The notes: a model not told the origin generated them from the letters alone. 53,572 nt of DNA from Verrucomicrobiota bacterium (GCA_026397725.1 JAPLUI010000187.1:1-53572); one strand, 5' to 3'. Numbered from the stretch's first letter, positions 18,599 to 27,698 are shown. Translations and numbers: made by a program.

Positions 18599-19687
18599 TC
18601 ACAGCCCGCGGCTATAGATGAGACTCTTGAGCTGTTCGCTGTTGCAGTAGGGCGAGTCGATCATGTCGATCATGATCGGCGCGTCTTGCGGGCAGTTCTG
18701 GGTCAGATTGTGACCATATTTGCCCAGCATGAGTTCGCGGCAGGAGATCTGGCCCCTCTGAAGCGGGATCGCCATGTAAATGTCGTCTTCGGTGAGGGAC
18801 TGCCCGGCGAGCAGATCCCTGCGTGCATAAACGCCGCGGATATAGGAGTCAAGGTAGGCGGTTTCCTTGTGCAGGGGGATCTTGCGGCTTTGTCGCGCCG
18901 TACCGCAGAACTCCACCACCTTGTGGAAAGTCTTGAACCAAACGTCTAACTGCTCCGGCAGCGAGGAATAGGTGGCCACCTGGAAGCCATCGCTGTTGAC
19001 GTCGATGTGGCGCTCGAAAGTGCGGGTGCCCTTGGCGTAAGCGATGGCGATGGAAGTGGTCCAGTCATGGTACTCGTGACACGAGTAGCCGATGGTATGC
19101 CCGGGGTAACGGTCGCGGAAGAAACAGATCTGTTCCAGCTCGGCCTCGCTGTCCTCGTGGGGATAGGCGGCGACGCAGTGGTTGATGGCGAGGGGGATGT
19201 CGCGATGCTCGAAGAAGGTGACCACGTCGTCCATGTCCTTGAGCGGGGTGCCGCCGAAGGAAATGATGCAAGGCTTGCGCGTGCTGGCGATTTTCTCCAG
19301 CAACAGCCAATCGTTCGAATCGGCGCTGGCGATCTTGATGATGGGCAAGTTGAATTCGACGCACCAATCCACGGACTTCTCGTCGAAGGGCGTCGCCATC
19401 GGCATGCATCCGCTCTTCTTGATGGCTTCCACCAGGACCGCGTAATCCTCCTTGGGCATCTTGGTGTCGAGCACCCGCTTGACATAGCGCACGTCGTCCC
19501 GGCCGCGGAAATCCTTGTGAACAAAATTGTCCACGTCCCGGAACTGGAGCTTGATGGCGGCGCGGACGTTGTTGAAGCGCACCACGCGGCTGTGCTCATG
19601 GACGATTTGCAGGGCCCGCGCCAGCTTGCCCTGATGGTTGCTCGCCATCTCGAGGACGAAGAGGTTTTCAAAAATGTCTCGGTTCAT
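18599..19687 (-). CDS. NeuB-like PEP-dependent ulosonic acid synthase with SAF domain
   Basis: 362 aa. NeuB enzymes condense PEP with an aldose (for example ManNAc) to a 3-deoxy-ulosonic acid. The metal/PEP motif is present as LEMASNHQG (12-20, E13, N17, H18), with [11 protein letters not shown] (98-108), KIASADSND (118-126), NHCVAAYP (169-176) and GYSCHEYHD (200-208) with FERHID (224-229). A C-terminal SAF/antifreeze-like domain spans about 275-345 ([20 protein letters not shown]). It is divergent: the usual STGM loop is SFGGT, and the GPDHxxS substrate loop is replaced by [12 protein letters not shown], so the substrate is probably not ManNAc. The start at 19687 is preferred; upstream codons in frame are Ser/Pro-rich filler. 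Last gene of the TPP-SDR-DHQS-NeuB operon. No CMP-sugar synthetase is nearby. Confidence 0.85.
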   Translation of the reverse strand: MNRDIFENLFVLEMASNHQGKLARALQIVHEHSRVVRFNNVRAAIKLQFRDVDNFVHKDFRGRDDVRYVKRVLDTKMPKEDYAVLVEAIKKSGCMPMATPFDEKSVDWCVEFNLPIIKIASADSNDWLLLEKIASTRKPCIISFGGTPLKDMDDVVTFFEHRDIPLAINHCVAAYPHEDSEAELEQICFFRDRYPGHTIGYSCHEYHDWTTSIAIAYAKGTRTFERHIDVNSDGFQVATYSSLPEQLDVWFKTFHKVVEFCGTARQSRKIPLHKETAYLDSYIRGVYARRDLLAGQSLTEDDIYMAIPLQRGQISCRELMLGKYGHNLTQNCPQDAPIMIDMIDSPYCNSEQLKSLIYSRGL

Positions 19688-19712
19688 AGGGGGAAATGGC
19701 GAGGGGGAATAT

Positions 19713-20786
19713 CTAGCCGACGGCGACTTCGTTTTCAATAAAGTGATTCACGGCGGGCACGATGTCGGCCGCCAGTGCCACCGGGAGTTTCTCCATCCGG
19801 CCGAAGCCGCGGGTCAGGATGCAGTTGACGGTTTGGCCGGTATTCTTCTTGTCCTGTTGGATCGCCCGGAAGATGGCGTCGCGGGGTGCCGTCTGAAGTT
19901 GCGTGCCATAAGGCTCATACCACGGGGTCAGCAAGGTCTTGAGTTCGCGGTAGTGCCCGGTCGGAACCAAGCCCAGGCGTGCCGAAAGATGGGTGGCGGT
20001 GAGCACGCCCAGAATGACGGCGATGCCGTGCGGAATGCCGAAGTGCGTGGCGGATTCGTAGGCGTGGCCGAAGGTGTGGCCGTAATTGAGCAGGTTGCGG
20101 ATGCCGCGGTCGAATTCGTCCGCTTCGATGTAGGGTTGCTTCACCGCCATGGAACGGGCCACCCATTTGGACAGGACTGGCGGCTGGCTGCGGACGTCCT
20201 GCAGGTCGTGCATCAACTCCCGGAAGCCGACCTCGCCAGCGAGGAGTTGCAGCTTGATGACTTCGCCCAGTCCCGAGCGGATTTCGTCCCACGGCAGTGT
20301 GGCCAGCACCCCGCCGGGCACCACCACGCGATGGGGTGGATAGAAGGTGCCGATCTGGTTTTTGTAGGGACCGATGTTGATGGAACTCTTGCTGCCGATA
20401 CAACTGTCTGCCTGGGCCAGCAGGGTGGTGGGCAGCAACTCCCAGCGCACGCCGCGAAACAGCACGCTGGCGATGAAGCAGCCGATGTCCTGCAACACCC
20501 CGCCGCCCAGGACCACGATCACCCCGTCGCGCTTCAGACCGCGTTGTAACAGTTCCAGAAAGAGGGGCGTGAGCGCCTCGAACGATTTGTGCTGCTCCGT
20601 GGCTTCCACCTGAACGGTCCGTTCCGCCGGGAGGAGCGGGTGCAACTCCGCGCCATGCAATTCCGCCAAGCGCCGATCCACCAGAAACAGCGCCCGCTCG
20701 CCGCCGGCGACGGATGCCAGTGCCTCGCGGAGTGAGGCAAATTCCTCCACCGTGTATTCGTGAGAGCGGCTCTTGATGGTCAGCAT
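19713..20786 (-). CDS. 3-dehydroquinate-synthase-like cyclase in a surface-sugar operon
   Basis: 357 aa, AroB superfamily. The NAD loop is LGGGVLQD (93-100), followed by RG (111-112), LLAQAD (122-127), K133 and [11 protein letters not shown]. By comparison with Aspergillus DHQS the metal ligands are E175 (GEVIK), H237 (YGHTFGH) and H253 (PHG), with the expected 16-residue step between the two His. Catalytic and substrate residues R111, D127, K133, N143, K178, K216, R230, N234 and H241 all align. The usual HGE after the last ligand is HGI. It should therefore perform oxidation, phosphate elimination and aldol cyclisation on a ketose or ulosonate phosphate. It could be the housekeeping AroB, but the neighbours argue for a dedicated sugar-pathway copy. 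Starts 9 bases after the SDR stop. Confidence 0.85.
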   Translation of the reverse strand: MLTIKSRSHEYTVEEFASLREALASVAGGERALFLVDRRLAELHGAELHPLLPAERTVQVEATEQHKSFEALTPLFLELLQRGLKRDGVIVVLGGGVLQDIGCFIASVLFRGVRWELLPTTLLAQADSCIGSKSSINIGPYKNQIGTFYPPHRVVVPGGVLATLPWDEIRSGLGEVIKLQLLAGEVGFRELMHDLQDVRSQPPVLSKWVARSMAVKQPYIEADEFDRGIRNLLNYGHTFGHAYESATHFGIPHGIAVILGVLTATHLSARLGLVPTGHYRELKTLLTPWYEPYGTQLQTAPRDAIFRAIQQDKKNTGQTVNCILTRGFGRMEKLPVALAADIVPAVNHFIENEVAVG

Positions 20787-20795
20787 GGCAGACGA

Positions 20796-21464
20796 CTATT
20801 GACAGGTGAAGCCACCATCCACAAGGATTGTTTGCCCCGTCAGATAGGTGTTTTCCGCCGACACCAGAAACGCGGCCACCTCCGCCAGTTCTTCGGCTCG
20901 CGCGAGGCGGCGCAGCGGGATGGTGGCCTGGATGGCAGCCAGCATTTCCGGCGTGTTGTTCTGGTGCGTCAGCGCGGTGTCCACATAGCCGGGCGCCAGG
21001 GCGTTGACCAACACGCCTGCGGGCCCGAATTCCACTGCGGCGCTGCGGCAGAGGGCATTGAGGGCGGCCTTGGTCATGGAGTAGGCCGCCCGTTGTTCGC
21101 GGGTGACCACCCCGAGGATGGAACTTACCGACAAGATGCGACCCCACCCGCGGGCCGCCATGCCTGGCGCAAAGGCTTGGATGAGGCGCAGCGCGGCAGT
21201 GAGGTTGGTTTGTAGCATGGCCTGCCACGCGGCCGCATCGATGGCGGGGATCGGGTTGAGGACGTTGATGCCGGCGTTGTTGACGAGGATGTCCACCGGC
21301 AGGTCGCCGTGGACCTTGAGATAGGCCTCGATGGCGGCCGGCTCCGCCAGGTCAAGGTCGGCACGCGCCGGTGCCACGACCCGGCAACCGCGTTGTTCCA
21401 GTGCGGCGCGGATGGCGGCACCGATCCCACGGCCGCCGCCAGTGATGAATGCAAGTCTGGCCAT
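20796..21464 (-). CDS. Classical short-chain dehydrogenase/reductase
   Basis: 222 aa. It has TGGGRGIG (8-15) for NAD(P) binding, the NNAG stability motif, the SVSS block and the catalytic AYSMTKAALNAL (Y-x-x-x-K), then PGYVDTALT and the closing YLTGQTILVDGGF, all in normal order. It is probably a ketone or alcohol oxidoreductase acting on a sugar or cyclitol intermediate. It resembles FabG-type enzymes in length, but the genomic context (between a TPP carboligase and a DHQS-like cyclase, 3 and 9 bases away) points to the sugar pathway. The substrate is unknown. Confidence 0.9.
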   Translation of the reverse strand: MARLAFITGGGRGIGAAIRAALEQRGCRVVAPARADLDLAEPAAIEAYLKVHGDLPVDILVNNAGINVLNPIPAIDAAAWQAMLQTNLTAALRLIQAFAPGMAARGWGRILSVSSILGVVTREQRAAYSMTKAALNALCRSAAVEFGPAGVLVNALAPGYVDTALTHQNNTPEMLAAIQATIPLRRLARAEELAEVAAFLVSAENTYLTGQTILVDGGFTCQ

Positions 21465-21467
21465 ACG

Positions 21468-23282
21468 TTAGAATTCCATGGGCGGGATCAACAGGTTTGC
21501 CTGCAACTCCTCGCGGCTGAGAAACGGATACATGTCTTCCAACGGAGCCGACACCATCCTGCCATCGGGGAGTTGTCGCGAACTGAGCTTGGGCTCGAAG
21601 GATTGCTCGGGATCGAGCATCACATCGCAAACGACCGGCCCGGGCGCCTTCAGCACCGCGGCGAGTTGTTGCGAGAAATCACCGCCCTCAATCCGGCAGG
21701 CAGGCAGCCCGTAGGCCTGCGCCAGCTTCACCATGTCCGGGAACGACACGCCACTCCGCGAGCTTTCACCGACGAAATGATTGAAGAAATTCGCCTGCGA
21801 GGTGCGGATCGAGAGGTAGCCGTTGTTGTTCAGGACCAAGAGCTTCACCGGCAGTTGATGATGCACGACGGTCTGCAGTTCCTGAATGTTCATTTGCACA
21901 CTGCCGTCTCCGGCCAGACAAATCACGCGGCCGCCGCCGCGGGCCACCGCCGCACCCACCGCTGCGGGCAGGTCATAGCCCATCGAGGCATCACCGGTGT
22001 TGCAGAACACGCGCTGGCCCTGCTTGATGATTGCCGCCTGGAAGCCCACCACATTGGCCGTACCGTCGCCACATACCACAACGTCGTCGGCCGTCAATTG
22101 TTGGAACAACACCTCCACAAAGTGATAGGGATTGATCAAGCGTTCCTTCAACACCCGGTGGCGCGGCTGCACGACCGGATAGCGCTCGACGCGCTCCCGG
22201 CACCACGCAAGCCAGCCGGCATGACGACTGGCATCGAACCCCTCGCCAGCCACCTGGCGGTTCAATTCAGCGAGAACGAGCCCCACCTCACAGTGGATTG
22301 GCAGATCGATCGCCACCACCGGCTTGTGCAATTCCGCAACATCGGCATCGACCTGGATCTTGAAGGCATGGCGGGCAAAGGCCTGCCAGTTGTGACTCGT
22401 GTGGCGGATGCTCAGGCGGCAACCCAGAACGAGCAACAGGTCGGAATTCTGGACGGCGAAGTTGCCCGCCCGATTGCCAATGTCGCCGGGACGGCCGCAA
22501 TAAAGCGCATCGTCGGAGGCGAGCAGATCGATCGCCTGCCAGCCGGTCGCGACCGGGATGCCGAGCCGCCGGATGAGTTGATCAAACCCGGCCAGCGCAC
22601 CCGCCAACCGGACGCCCTTGCCGGCCAGAATCACCGGGCGCTGTGCGTGCTGGAGATGCTGGAGCACCTCGCGGCATTGATCCGGCAACCGGTCGGTGGC
22701 GTATGCAGGTGCATCCTCGGCGGGGTCGTAGGCCCGCAGTTGCGCGGGGTCCACTTGGCTGGCCTGGACGTCAATCGGCACATCAATCCAACATGGTCCG
22801 GGACGACCGCTGGTGGCCAGGTGCAAGGCCCGCTCCAAGTGGTAACGGATGCTCTGCGGATCGGTCACGGACACCGCATACTTGGTAATCCCCTGCACCA
22901 TGCGAATGATGTCGGCCTCCTGGTCGCCAAGTTGGCGCAGCCCCGGAATCTGGTGGCTGGTAATGCATAACTCGCGCTTCACTTGCCCCGAAACGATCAA
23001 CATCGGAATCGAGTCGGTCCATGCGCCAAAGACCCCGTTCATCGCATTGATGCCGCCGGGACCGCTGGTGACACACACCACGCCGAGGTGGTTGCGCACC
23101 CGGGCGTAGCCCTCCGCCGCCATCGCGCAGGCCTGCTCGTGGTGGTTGCAGATATAGGTCAGGCGGGACTCCCGGCCCACGGCGTCATTCAGGTGCATCG
23201 CCCCGCCACCGGTTACCATGAAGACATGCTTTACCCCATAATCCGCGAGCGCCCCGGCAAGGTAATCTGCCAGCCGGATCAT
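21468..23282 (-). CDS. Thiamine-diphosphate enzyme, acetolactate-synthase-like
   Basis: 604 aa with the three TPP-enzyme domains. The N-terminal catalytic Glu is E49 (NHHEQACAMAAEGYAR), the middle nucleotide-type domain includes GKGVRLAGAL (221-230), and the TPP/Mg motif is GDGSVQMN (458-465) followed by NN at 485-486. The following GYLSIRTSQANFF differs from the housekeeping IlvB sequence, and no small regulatory subunit gene is present. Likely a decarboxylase or carboligase that makes an activated aldehyde from a 2-keto acid and transfers it to a sugar or cyclitol carbonyl. YerE of yersiniose synthesis is a precedent. The ATG at 23282 overlaps the upstream stop in an ATGA. Confidence 0.85.
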   Translation of the reverse strand: MIRLADYLAGALADYGVKHVFMVTGGGAMHLNDAVGRESRLTYICNHHEQACAMAAEGYARVRNHLGVVCVTSGPGGINAMNGVFGAWTDSIPMLIVSGQVKRELCITSHQIPGLRQLGDQEADIIRMVQGITKYAVSVTDPQSIRYHLERALHLATSGRPGPCWIDVPIDVQASQVDPAQLRAYDPAEDAPAYATDRLPDQCREVLQHLQHAQRPVILAGKGVRLAGALAGFDQLIRRLGIPVATGWQAIDLLASDDALYCGRPGDIGNRAGNFAVQNSDLLLVLGCRLSIRHTSHNWQAFARHAFKIQVDADVAELHKPVVAIDLPIHCEVGLVLAELNRQVAGEGFDASRHAGWLAWCRERVERYPVVQPRHRVLKERLINPYHFVEVLFQQLTADDVVVCGDGTANVVGFQAAIIKQGQRVFCNTGDASMGYDLPAAVGAAVARGGGRVICLAGDGSVQMNIQELQTVVHHQLPVKLLVLNNNGYLSIRTSQANFFNHFVGESSRSGVSFPDMVKLAQAYGLPACRIEGGDFSQQLAAVLKAPGPVVCDVMLDPEQSFEPKLSSRQLPDGRMVSAPLEDMYPFLSREELQANLLIPPMEF

Positions 23283-24586
23283 GCTTCGATTGCCCTTTCG
23301 TGCTGGCGGTTTGCGGGCGACCGCAGCCCCTCCCAAATGATGGCGGCGCTCATGGCCACCATGATCAGGGGATTCAGGACGACCTGGATGCTCACCTCCC
23401 GCACGGGGTGCAGATGGACATACCCTTTCGGAATCAACAGCAGGGCAAACATAATCGTATGAAACTTGGCAAACCTGCCCCGCTCCCCGCTGTTGATGAA
23501 CATGAAGAGCGGAAAGAACACATGCAGCAATCGGTAGTCAGCCGAAACATAAGGCAGCAGAATCATCGCAAACGCCAGCAGCGTCACCCGCTTCCACCAC
23601 ACCGTCTCATAGCGGACCACATAAACCACCAGCAGTAGAAACCCCACCCCACAGGCCAGCAGATAGGGCACTTGCAGCTTGGTCAGCGTAGTGGCCATCG
23701 GCCACGCGGCATGCAACATCGAATGCACCGTCTCCAAGGCCACCTTGCCGACTCCCCACAGCGAGTTGCCAAACATCAGCCCGCCGTTGCCAATGACCAT
23801 TTCCGCTTGATAGAAATCCGTCGTTTGGAACAGCCACCGGTCGATGTTATGGCTGAAGCCGCCGGGGAGCACCGCAGCGGAAACCAGATTGAGGCCAACG
23901 GCCAGCGTGCCCACCAGCAGCGAGTCTCTCCAGCGGCGCTCACACAAGAGCAATACCAGATAGACGCCAGGAATCGCTTTGATCGCGATTGCCGCCGAGA
24001 GTCCCACCAGACCCCAATAATGGCGCGGTGTCGCATGGCAGCCAAAGAAGATGGCCAGAAAGATGAAGACGAACATCTCGGGGTTCGCCCGGTCCAGCTC
24101 AAAGAGAAACGGATAGGTCAGGAACGAGAACACCAGCACATTGCGTGCCGTGACCACCGGCGTGGCCCCCTGTAGGTGCCGCACACACCAAACCAGGAAC
24201 ACCGCAATGAAGAGGCCCAGCCAAATCACCGCTCCCCAGCGCAATCCGCAAGGTAGAAACGGATAATACAGCAGGCTCATGAACGGCCACCCCAGGTTCC
24301 ATATCGGATGCCGCATCTCGGGATCCCAGGCGGGTCCCCCAAGGGAATGATCGATGCACCGCAAGCCATTCCTGAAGTCATTGAAGTGATCCTCGGGTCG
24401 AAACAGAAAGGTGTCAAACGGAAAACCCCGCCCCAGGTAAAATCCCTGACAGTAATGATAGAACACGGCCAGCATGAAACCACCAATGACGATAAGCCCC
24501 ATCAAATCAATGATTGATTCGCGCGTCTCCCGGGCCGAACCCGCATGGGTGTGCCTATTGGAATTGGAATTCAAGTCAGTAGCCAT
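23279..24586 (-). CDS. Polytopic membrane glycosyltransferase, GT87/DUF2029-like
   Basis: 435 aa with about nine to ten hydrophobic segments (for example LMGLIVIGGFMLAVFY, VIWLGLFIAVFLVWCV, VPYLLACGVGFLLLVV). The loop before the membrane region FELDRANPEMFVFIFLA has the Asp-x-Asn-like pattern of GT-C enzymes that use polyprenyl-phosphate sugars, as does AIKAIPGVYLVLLL. With the GtrB-like and GtrA-like proteins encoded just upstream it could act as the third component of a Gtr-type glycan modification system. Start at the ATG ending 24586; the first 25 residues are hydrophilic. Confidence 0.7.
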   Translation of the reverse strand: MATDLNSNSNRHTHAGSARETRESIIDLMGLIVIGGFMLAVFYHYCQGFYLGRGFPFDTFLFRPEDHFNDFRNGLRCIDHSLGGPAWDPEMRHPIWNLGWPFMSLLYYPFLPCGLRWGAVIWLGLFIAVFLVWCVRHLQGATPVVTARNVLVFSFLTYPFLFELDRANPEMFVFIFLAIFFGCHATPRHYWGLVGLSAAIAIKAIPGVYLVLLLCERRWRDSLLVGTLAVGLNLVSAAVLPGGFSHNIDRWLFQTTDFYQAEMVIGNGGLMFGNSLWGVGKVALETVHSMLHAAWPMATTLTKLQVPYLLACGVGFLLLVVYVVRYETVWWKRVTLLAFAMILLPYVSADYRLLHVFFPLFMFINSGERGRFAKFHTIMFALLLIPKGYVHLHPVREVSIQVVLNPLIMVAMSAAIIWEGLRSPANRQHERAIEA

Positions 24587-24724
24587 GGGAAAAACGAGAG
24601 GTTACGGCTGCCGCCGCGCCGCTTGGTATTCAGCAGATGGCATCACCATCAGAATCCGATGTCGCTCGCGACATCCCACCGTGGTGCCAATCGTGAGATG
24701 TTGCGCATGGGTCGCCGCTTTTCA

Positions 24725-25141
24725 TCATGACCGCTCCCCGCGCCTCGCATCATGGGTAGTGCGTAACGACCAGAATCTTGCCGTTGCAAAATTGAAGCTG
24801 ACGATTAGCGGGAGCAAAGCCATCTGAACATAAAACGGATCAAAATGGTTGCGCTCAACGATATAGCCCAGGATCAGCATGTTCAAGATGATCGACAACG
24901 CACTTGCCAGGAAATACTTGACGAAGCGCGCCCGGAATTGAATCTTCTGCTCCGGCTTGAACACCCAGATGAAATTCAAAACATACGAGAACAAGATCCC
25001 GACGATCCACGCCACCCATAACGCCAGCAGGTAATTGGTCGCCAATAATCTTAGCATTGTCGTGAAGACGACAAAGGTAAGTGCAAAGTTTGCCGCGCCG
25101 ACAAGCGAGAACTTGGTGACTTCGATCCTGAATTTGTGCAT
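24725..25141 (-). CDS. GtrA-family membrane protein
   Basis: 138 aa, the normal GtrA length, with four membrane helices (FSLVGAANFALTFVVF; LLALWVAWIVGILFSYVLNF; YFLASALSIILNMLILGYI; MALLPLIVSFNFATARFW). GtrA proteins are thought to move undecaprenyl-phosphate-linked sugars across the inner membrane. The FxxVGAxN and NFxxxRxW signatures are seen at the two ends. A 138-base gap with no visible gene separates it from the downstream GT87-like gene. Confidence 0.85.
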   Translation of the reverse strand: MHKFRIEVTKFSLVGAANFALTFVVFTTMLRLLATNYLLALWVAWIVGILFSYVLNFIWVFKPEQKIQFRARFVKYFLASALSIILNMLILGYIVERNHFDPFYVQMALLPLIVSFNFATARFWSLRTTHDARRGERS

Positions 25142-25193
25142 TGTTCATCTACCAGGCCGGGGAAGATCAGCCCAAGTCCCTCGGCAGCCGCCA

Positions 25194-26024
25194 TCAGCGC
25201 TTGCTGGCCACCACGACCAACGTTCCGCCAAACGGTAGCGAGATCCCCATGCGGATAAGAGCCTCGTCAATTCGCATCAATAGATCCAAGGTCCAATTCA
25301 GCGCCCGCGGGAATGTCACTCGTCTCTCAAGTTCCGCGTCGTCGGATGGCAATTGAGCGCGTCCCTTGTCGCACAATCTGGAAAGCAACATCAAAGGAAA
25401 TAGCGCAAACACAAAAGAAGTCGCATAACTGACCTTGAAACCGTTGCCCTCAAGCTTGGTCACCAACTCTCGTCTTGAGTATCTGCGCTTGTGTTTGACG
25501 ATTTCATCCAGCTTGCTCCACAAGAACATGTACTGAGGCACACTCAAGATGAAAACTCCGCCCTGATGCAGCATCTTGCCGATATTCGAGATGGCAGACA
25601 CGTCGTCCACAATGTGTTCCAGGACGTCAAACGCAACAATTTGATCGAACTCCTCGTCCACCCGCCCCCGAGTGACATCCAGTTGAATGAAATCAACCCC
25701 TGGAAGATTCCTCTTGGCATACAACAGGCCCTTCAGATAGATCTCCGATCCGGTGATTGCCAACCGCCGATTCTGGACAATCCGTTGAATGAAATCGCCC
25801 GTGCCACAACCAATCTCCAGGAATCTCGTCGCGCCCATGGGGACCATGTGCCCATAGACCAGACTCTTGAACAACCGGTTGCGCGAGGAAACCCAAAAAC
25901 TGCTTGCCGCATGCTTGTCGGTCAGATCAAATCCGCCGTCCGGATAGTCGGCATAGGAAAGCGCCACCTCCGGGTGATAGCACCTGATTCCATCGACCAC
26001 GCGGTATGGGGTGCCATCACTCAT
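25194..26024 (-). CDS. Class I SAM-dependent methyltransferase
   Basis: 276 aa. Motif I is FLEIGCGTGDF (about 69-79), the acidic residue of motif II follows (ITGSEIYLKGL), and post-motif regions FDQIVAFDVLEHIVDD and GGVFILSVPQY are typical of Methyltransf_11/23 enzymes. It begins inside the stop of the GtrB-like gene (4-base overlap). It probably methylates a sugar or a lipid-linked intermediate. A hydrophobic stretch near residue 200 (SFVFALFPLMLLSRL) may anchor it to the membrane. Confidence 0.8.
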   Translation of the reverse strand: MSDGTPYRVVDGIRCYHPEVALSYADYPDGGFDLTDKHAASSFWVSSRNRLFKSLVYGHMVPMGATRFLEIGCGTGDFIQRIVQNRRLAITGSEIYLKGLLYAKRNLPGVDFIQLDVTRGRVDEEFDQIVAFDVLEHIVDDVSAISNIGKMLHQGGVFILSVPQYMFLWSKLDEIVKHKRRYSRRELVTKLEGNGFKVSYATSFVFALFPLMLLSRLCDKGRAQLPSDDAELERRVTFPRALNWTLDLLMRIDEALIRMGISLPFGGTLVVVASKR

Positions 26025-26941
26025 AAGAACTTGTCCCTCACCACGTAGTTCGGACGCTTGCGCACCTCCTCATTGATGCGCCAGACATATTCCCCGATCA
26101 CGCCCAGCATCACCATGATCATCCCACCCACCATCAGGATCACAATCATGATGGGTGCCCACCCTGAAAACGGAGTCTCCCCGCGCAGCCAACTGATGAC
26201 AATCGATACGCTATACAAAGCTCCAAGCGCGGAAGTGATCACCCCGACCAAGGAAATGAATCTAATGGGTAGATAGGATGCGTCCAGGATCGCGTCCAGG
26301 AAATTCTTCAACTTCTTCCAGAAGTTGTACTGGGACTTGCCGATCGTTCGTTCCAGCCGAACGTATGGGATGAAGCACGTGCGGTATCCGGTCCAGAGCA
26401 GATCCCCCTGGAAAAACCGATGTCGCACATCGACCGCATTGAATGCGTCCATGACCTTTCTATCCATCAGGACGAAGTCAAACCCGCCCGGCGGGATTTG
26501 CGGCAGTGACAGGCGCAGCACCCCATAGGCCAGCCGGGAGAACAGTTTGCTGAGCAGCGTGTCGGAGCGATCCGTCCGGTACCCGATGACAATCTCGGCG
26601 CCTTGTTGCCATTGCGCCACCATCTGCGGGATCAATTCCACCGGATCCTGCAGGTCGGCCGAAATGTTGATGATGGCGTCCCCCGTGGCATCCTTGAAAC
26701 CCGCCAACATCGCTGACATCTGGCCGAAGTTGCGGGTGAAAGTGATGCACTTCACCCGGGAATCCAGTTCCCGCAGGTGCAATATCTCCTGCAATGATCC
26801 GTCCTTGGACCCATCATCAACGAATACGATCTCGTATTCATGATCCGCGAGTTCGCCGGCGAAAACCGTCTGAATCTTCCCGTGGGTCTTGGAGATGGCC
26901 CCCTCATTGTGATAGACGGCGACGACAAAGGAAATCTTCAT
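26021..26941 (-). CDS. GT2 polyprenyl-phosphate glycosyltransferase (GtrB/ArnC/DPM1-like)
   Basis: 306 aa. The GT2 fold is clear: VVAVYHNEGAI, VFVDDGSKDGS with the DDGS nucleotide site, NFGQMSAMLAGF, the ISADLQDP metal motif and GYRTDRSDT. Two C-terminal membrane helices (ISLVGVITSALGALYSVSIV and MIVILMVGGMIMVMLGVIGE) end in the family's EYVWRINEEVRKRPNYVV. It transfers a sugar from a nucleotide donor onto undecaprenyl phosphate on the cytoplasmic side. GtrA and the GT87-like enzyme downstream would complete the system. It overlaps both neighbours by four bases. Confidence 0.9.
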   Translation of the reverse strand: MKISFVVAVYHNEGAISKTHGKIQTVFAGELADHEYEIVFVDDGSKDGSLQEILHLRELDSRVKCITFTRNFGQMSAMLAGFKDATGDAIINISADLQDPVELIPQMVAQWQQGAEIVIGYRTDRSDTLLSKLFSRLAYGVLRLSLPQIPPGGFDFVLMDRKVMDAFNAVDVRHRFFQGDLLWTGYRTCFIPYVRLERTIGKSQYNFWKKLKNFLDAILDASYLPIRFISLVGVITSALGALYSVSIVISWLRGETPFSGWAPIMIVILMVGGMIMVMLGVIGEYVWRINEEVRKRPNYVVRDKFL

Positions 26942-27681
26942 GGGTGGCTCCCCCTCTCACACATCAGAAACACGCTGGCGCACAAATCAGGGTACTGCTG
27001 GCCCAGTTGGTAACAACCCTCCAGGTACTCCTTCGAGATAATGTCCGTCTGCAACAGGCGATCCCATTGGAAGTTCGCCAACGCCTTGAAGAAGATCCCG
27101 GACCGATGCACAACCTTCAGGCCTGCGGCCACCGCATCCCGCTCCAGGGTGTCCAATGTGTAGGTGCGATGGTGACCGTGGGCGGCCTCCGCCGGCGTCA
27201 CCGCCGTGTTGTGCGAAATGATACCCATTTTGACCGCAATTTGACGGGATGGAGCGTTGGCATTGGGACACACGAGGAAGAATCTCCCGGAATCGGCCAG
27301 CCATTCGTCATTGATTCGGCGCAGCACCGCCACCGGATCGCTGATGTGTTCGAGCACATGGGTAAGAATGATATTGTCATATTTGCGGTGCAGACTCACC
27401 TCTTCAAACAAGCCCTCGATAATCTCCACCTTGGCCCCGAGGTTCACACGGGCCACGGCGGCAGCCTCGTCGGAAGCTTCAACGCAGGTGATTTCGGCGA
27501 AATGCTCAAGCAACCGGGAGGTGAAGCGTCCCTCGAAGCTCCCGAGTTCAAGTGCGGTTCCCGGCCTGAAGTGCGGGATGAACGCCCTCATCATGTAGGG
27601 GTGGAGAACATCATAGTCGAAATCATAGCCGTATTTCCGGCCCGCGGTGTCTTTGGATTCTTGGTTGTAGTCTCGTAGCAT
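26938..27681 (-). CDS. Class I SAM-dependent methyltransferase
   Basis: 247 aa. Motif I ALELGSFEGRFTSRLLEHF lacks the usual GxGxG but keeps the ELG...G spacing. VEASDEAAAVA carries the ribose-binding acidic residue, and NIILTHVLEHISDP plus GRFFLVCPNANAP complete the fold. The late block SGIFFKALANFQWDRLL is shared with sugar methyltransferases of O-antigen clusters and is also echoed (GIYLKPLTTAQI) in the methyltransferase at 30929. It is translationally coupled to the GtrB-like gene. Confidence 0.8.
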   Translation of the reverse strand: MLRDYNQESKDTAGRKYGYDFDYDVLHPYMMRAFIPHFRPGTALELGSFEGRFTSRLLEHFAEITCVEASDEAAAVARVNLGAKVEIIEGLFEEVSLHRKYDNIILTHVLEHISDPVAVLRRINDEWLADSGRFFLVCPNANAPSRQIAVKMGIISHNTAVTPAEAAHGHHRTYTLDTLERDAVAAGLKVVHRSGIFFKALANFQWDRLLQTDIISKEYLEGCYQLGQQYPDLCASVFLMCERGSHP

Positions 27682-27698
27682 GGTCTGTTTGGGTAAGT

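Noticed and set aside
19915..21228. Minus-strand frame of 437 codons
   Set aside because: It overlaps the SDR and DHQS-like genes in another frame; the sequence is Arg/Gly/His-rich without motifs.
21468..23282. Calling the TPP enzyme IlvB (housekeeping acetolactate synthase)
   Set aside because: No IlvH subunit or IlvC is near, the post-TPP loop differs, and the gene is coupled to glycan genes.
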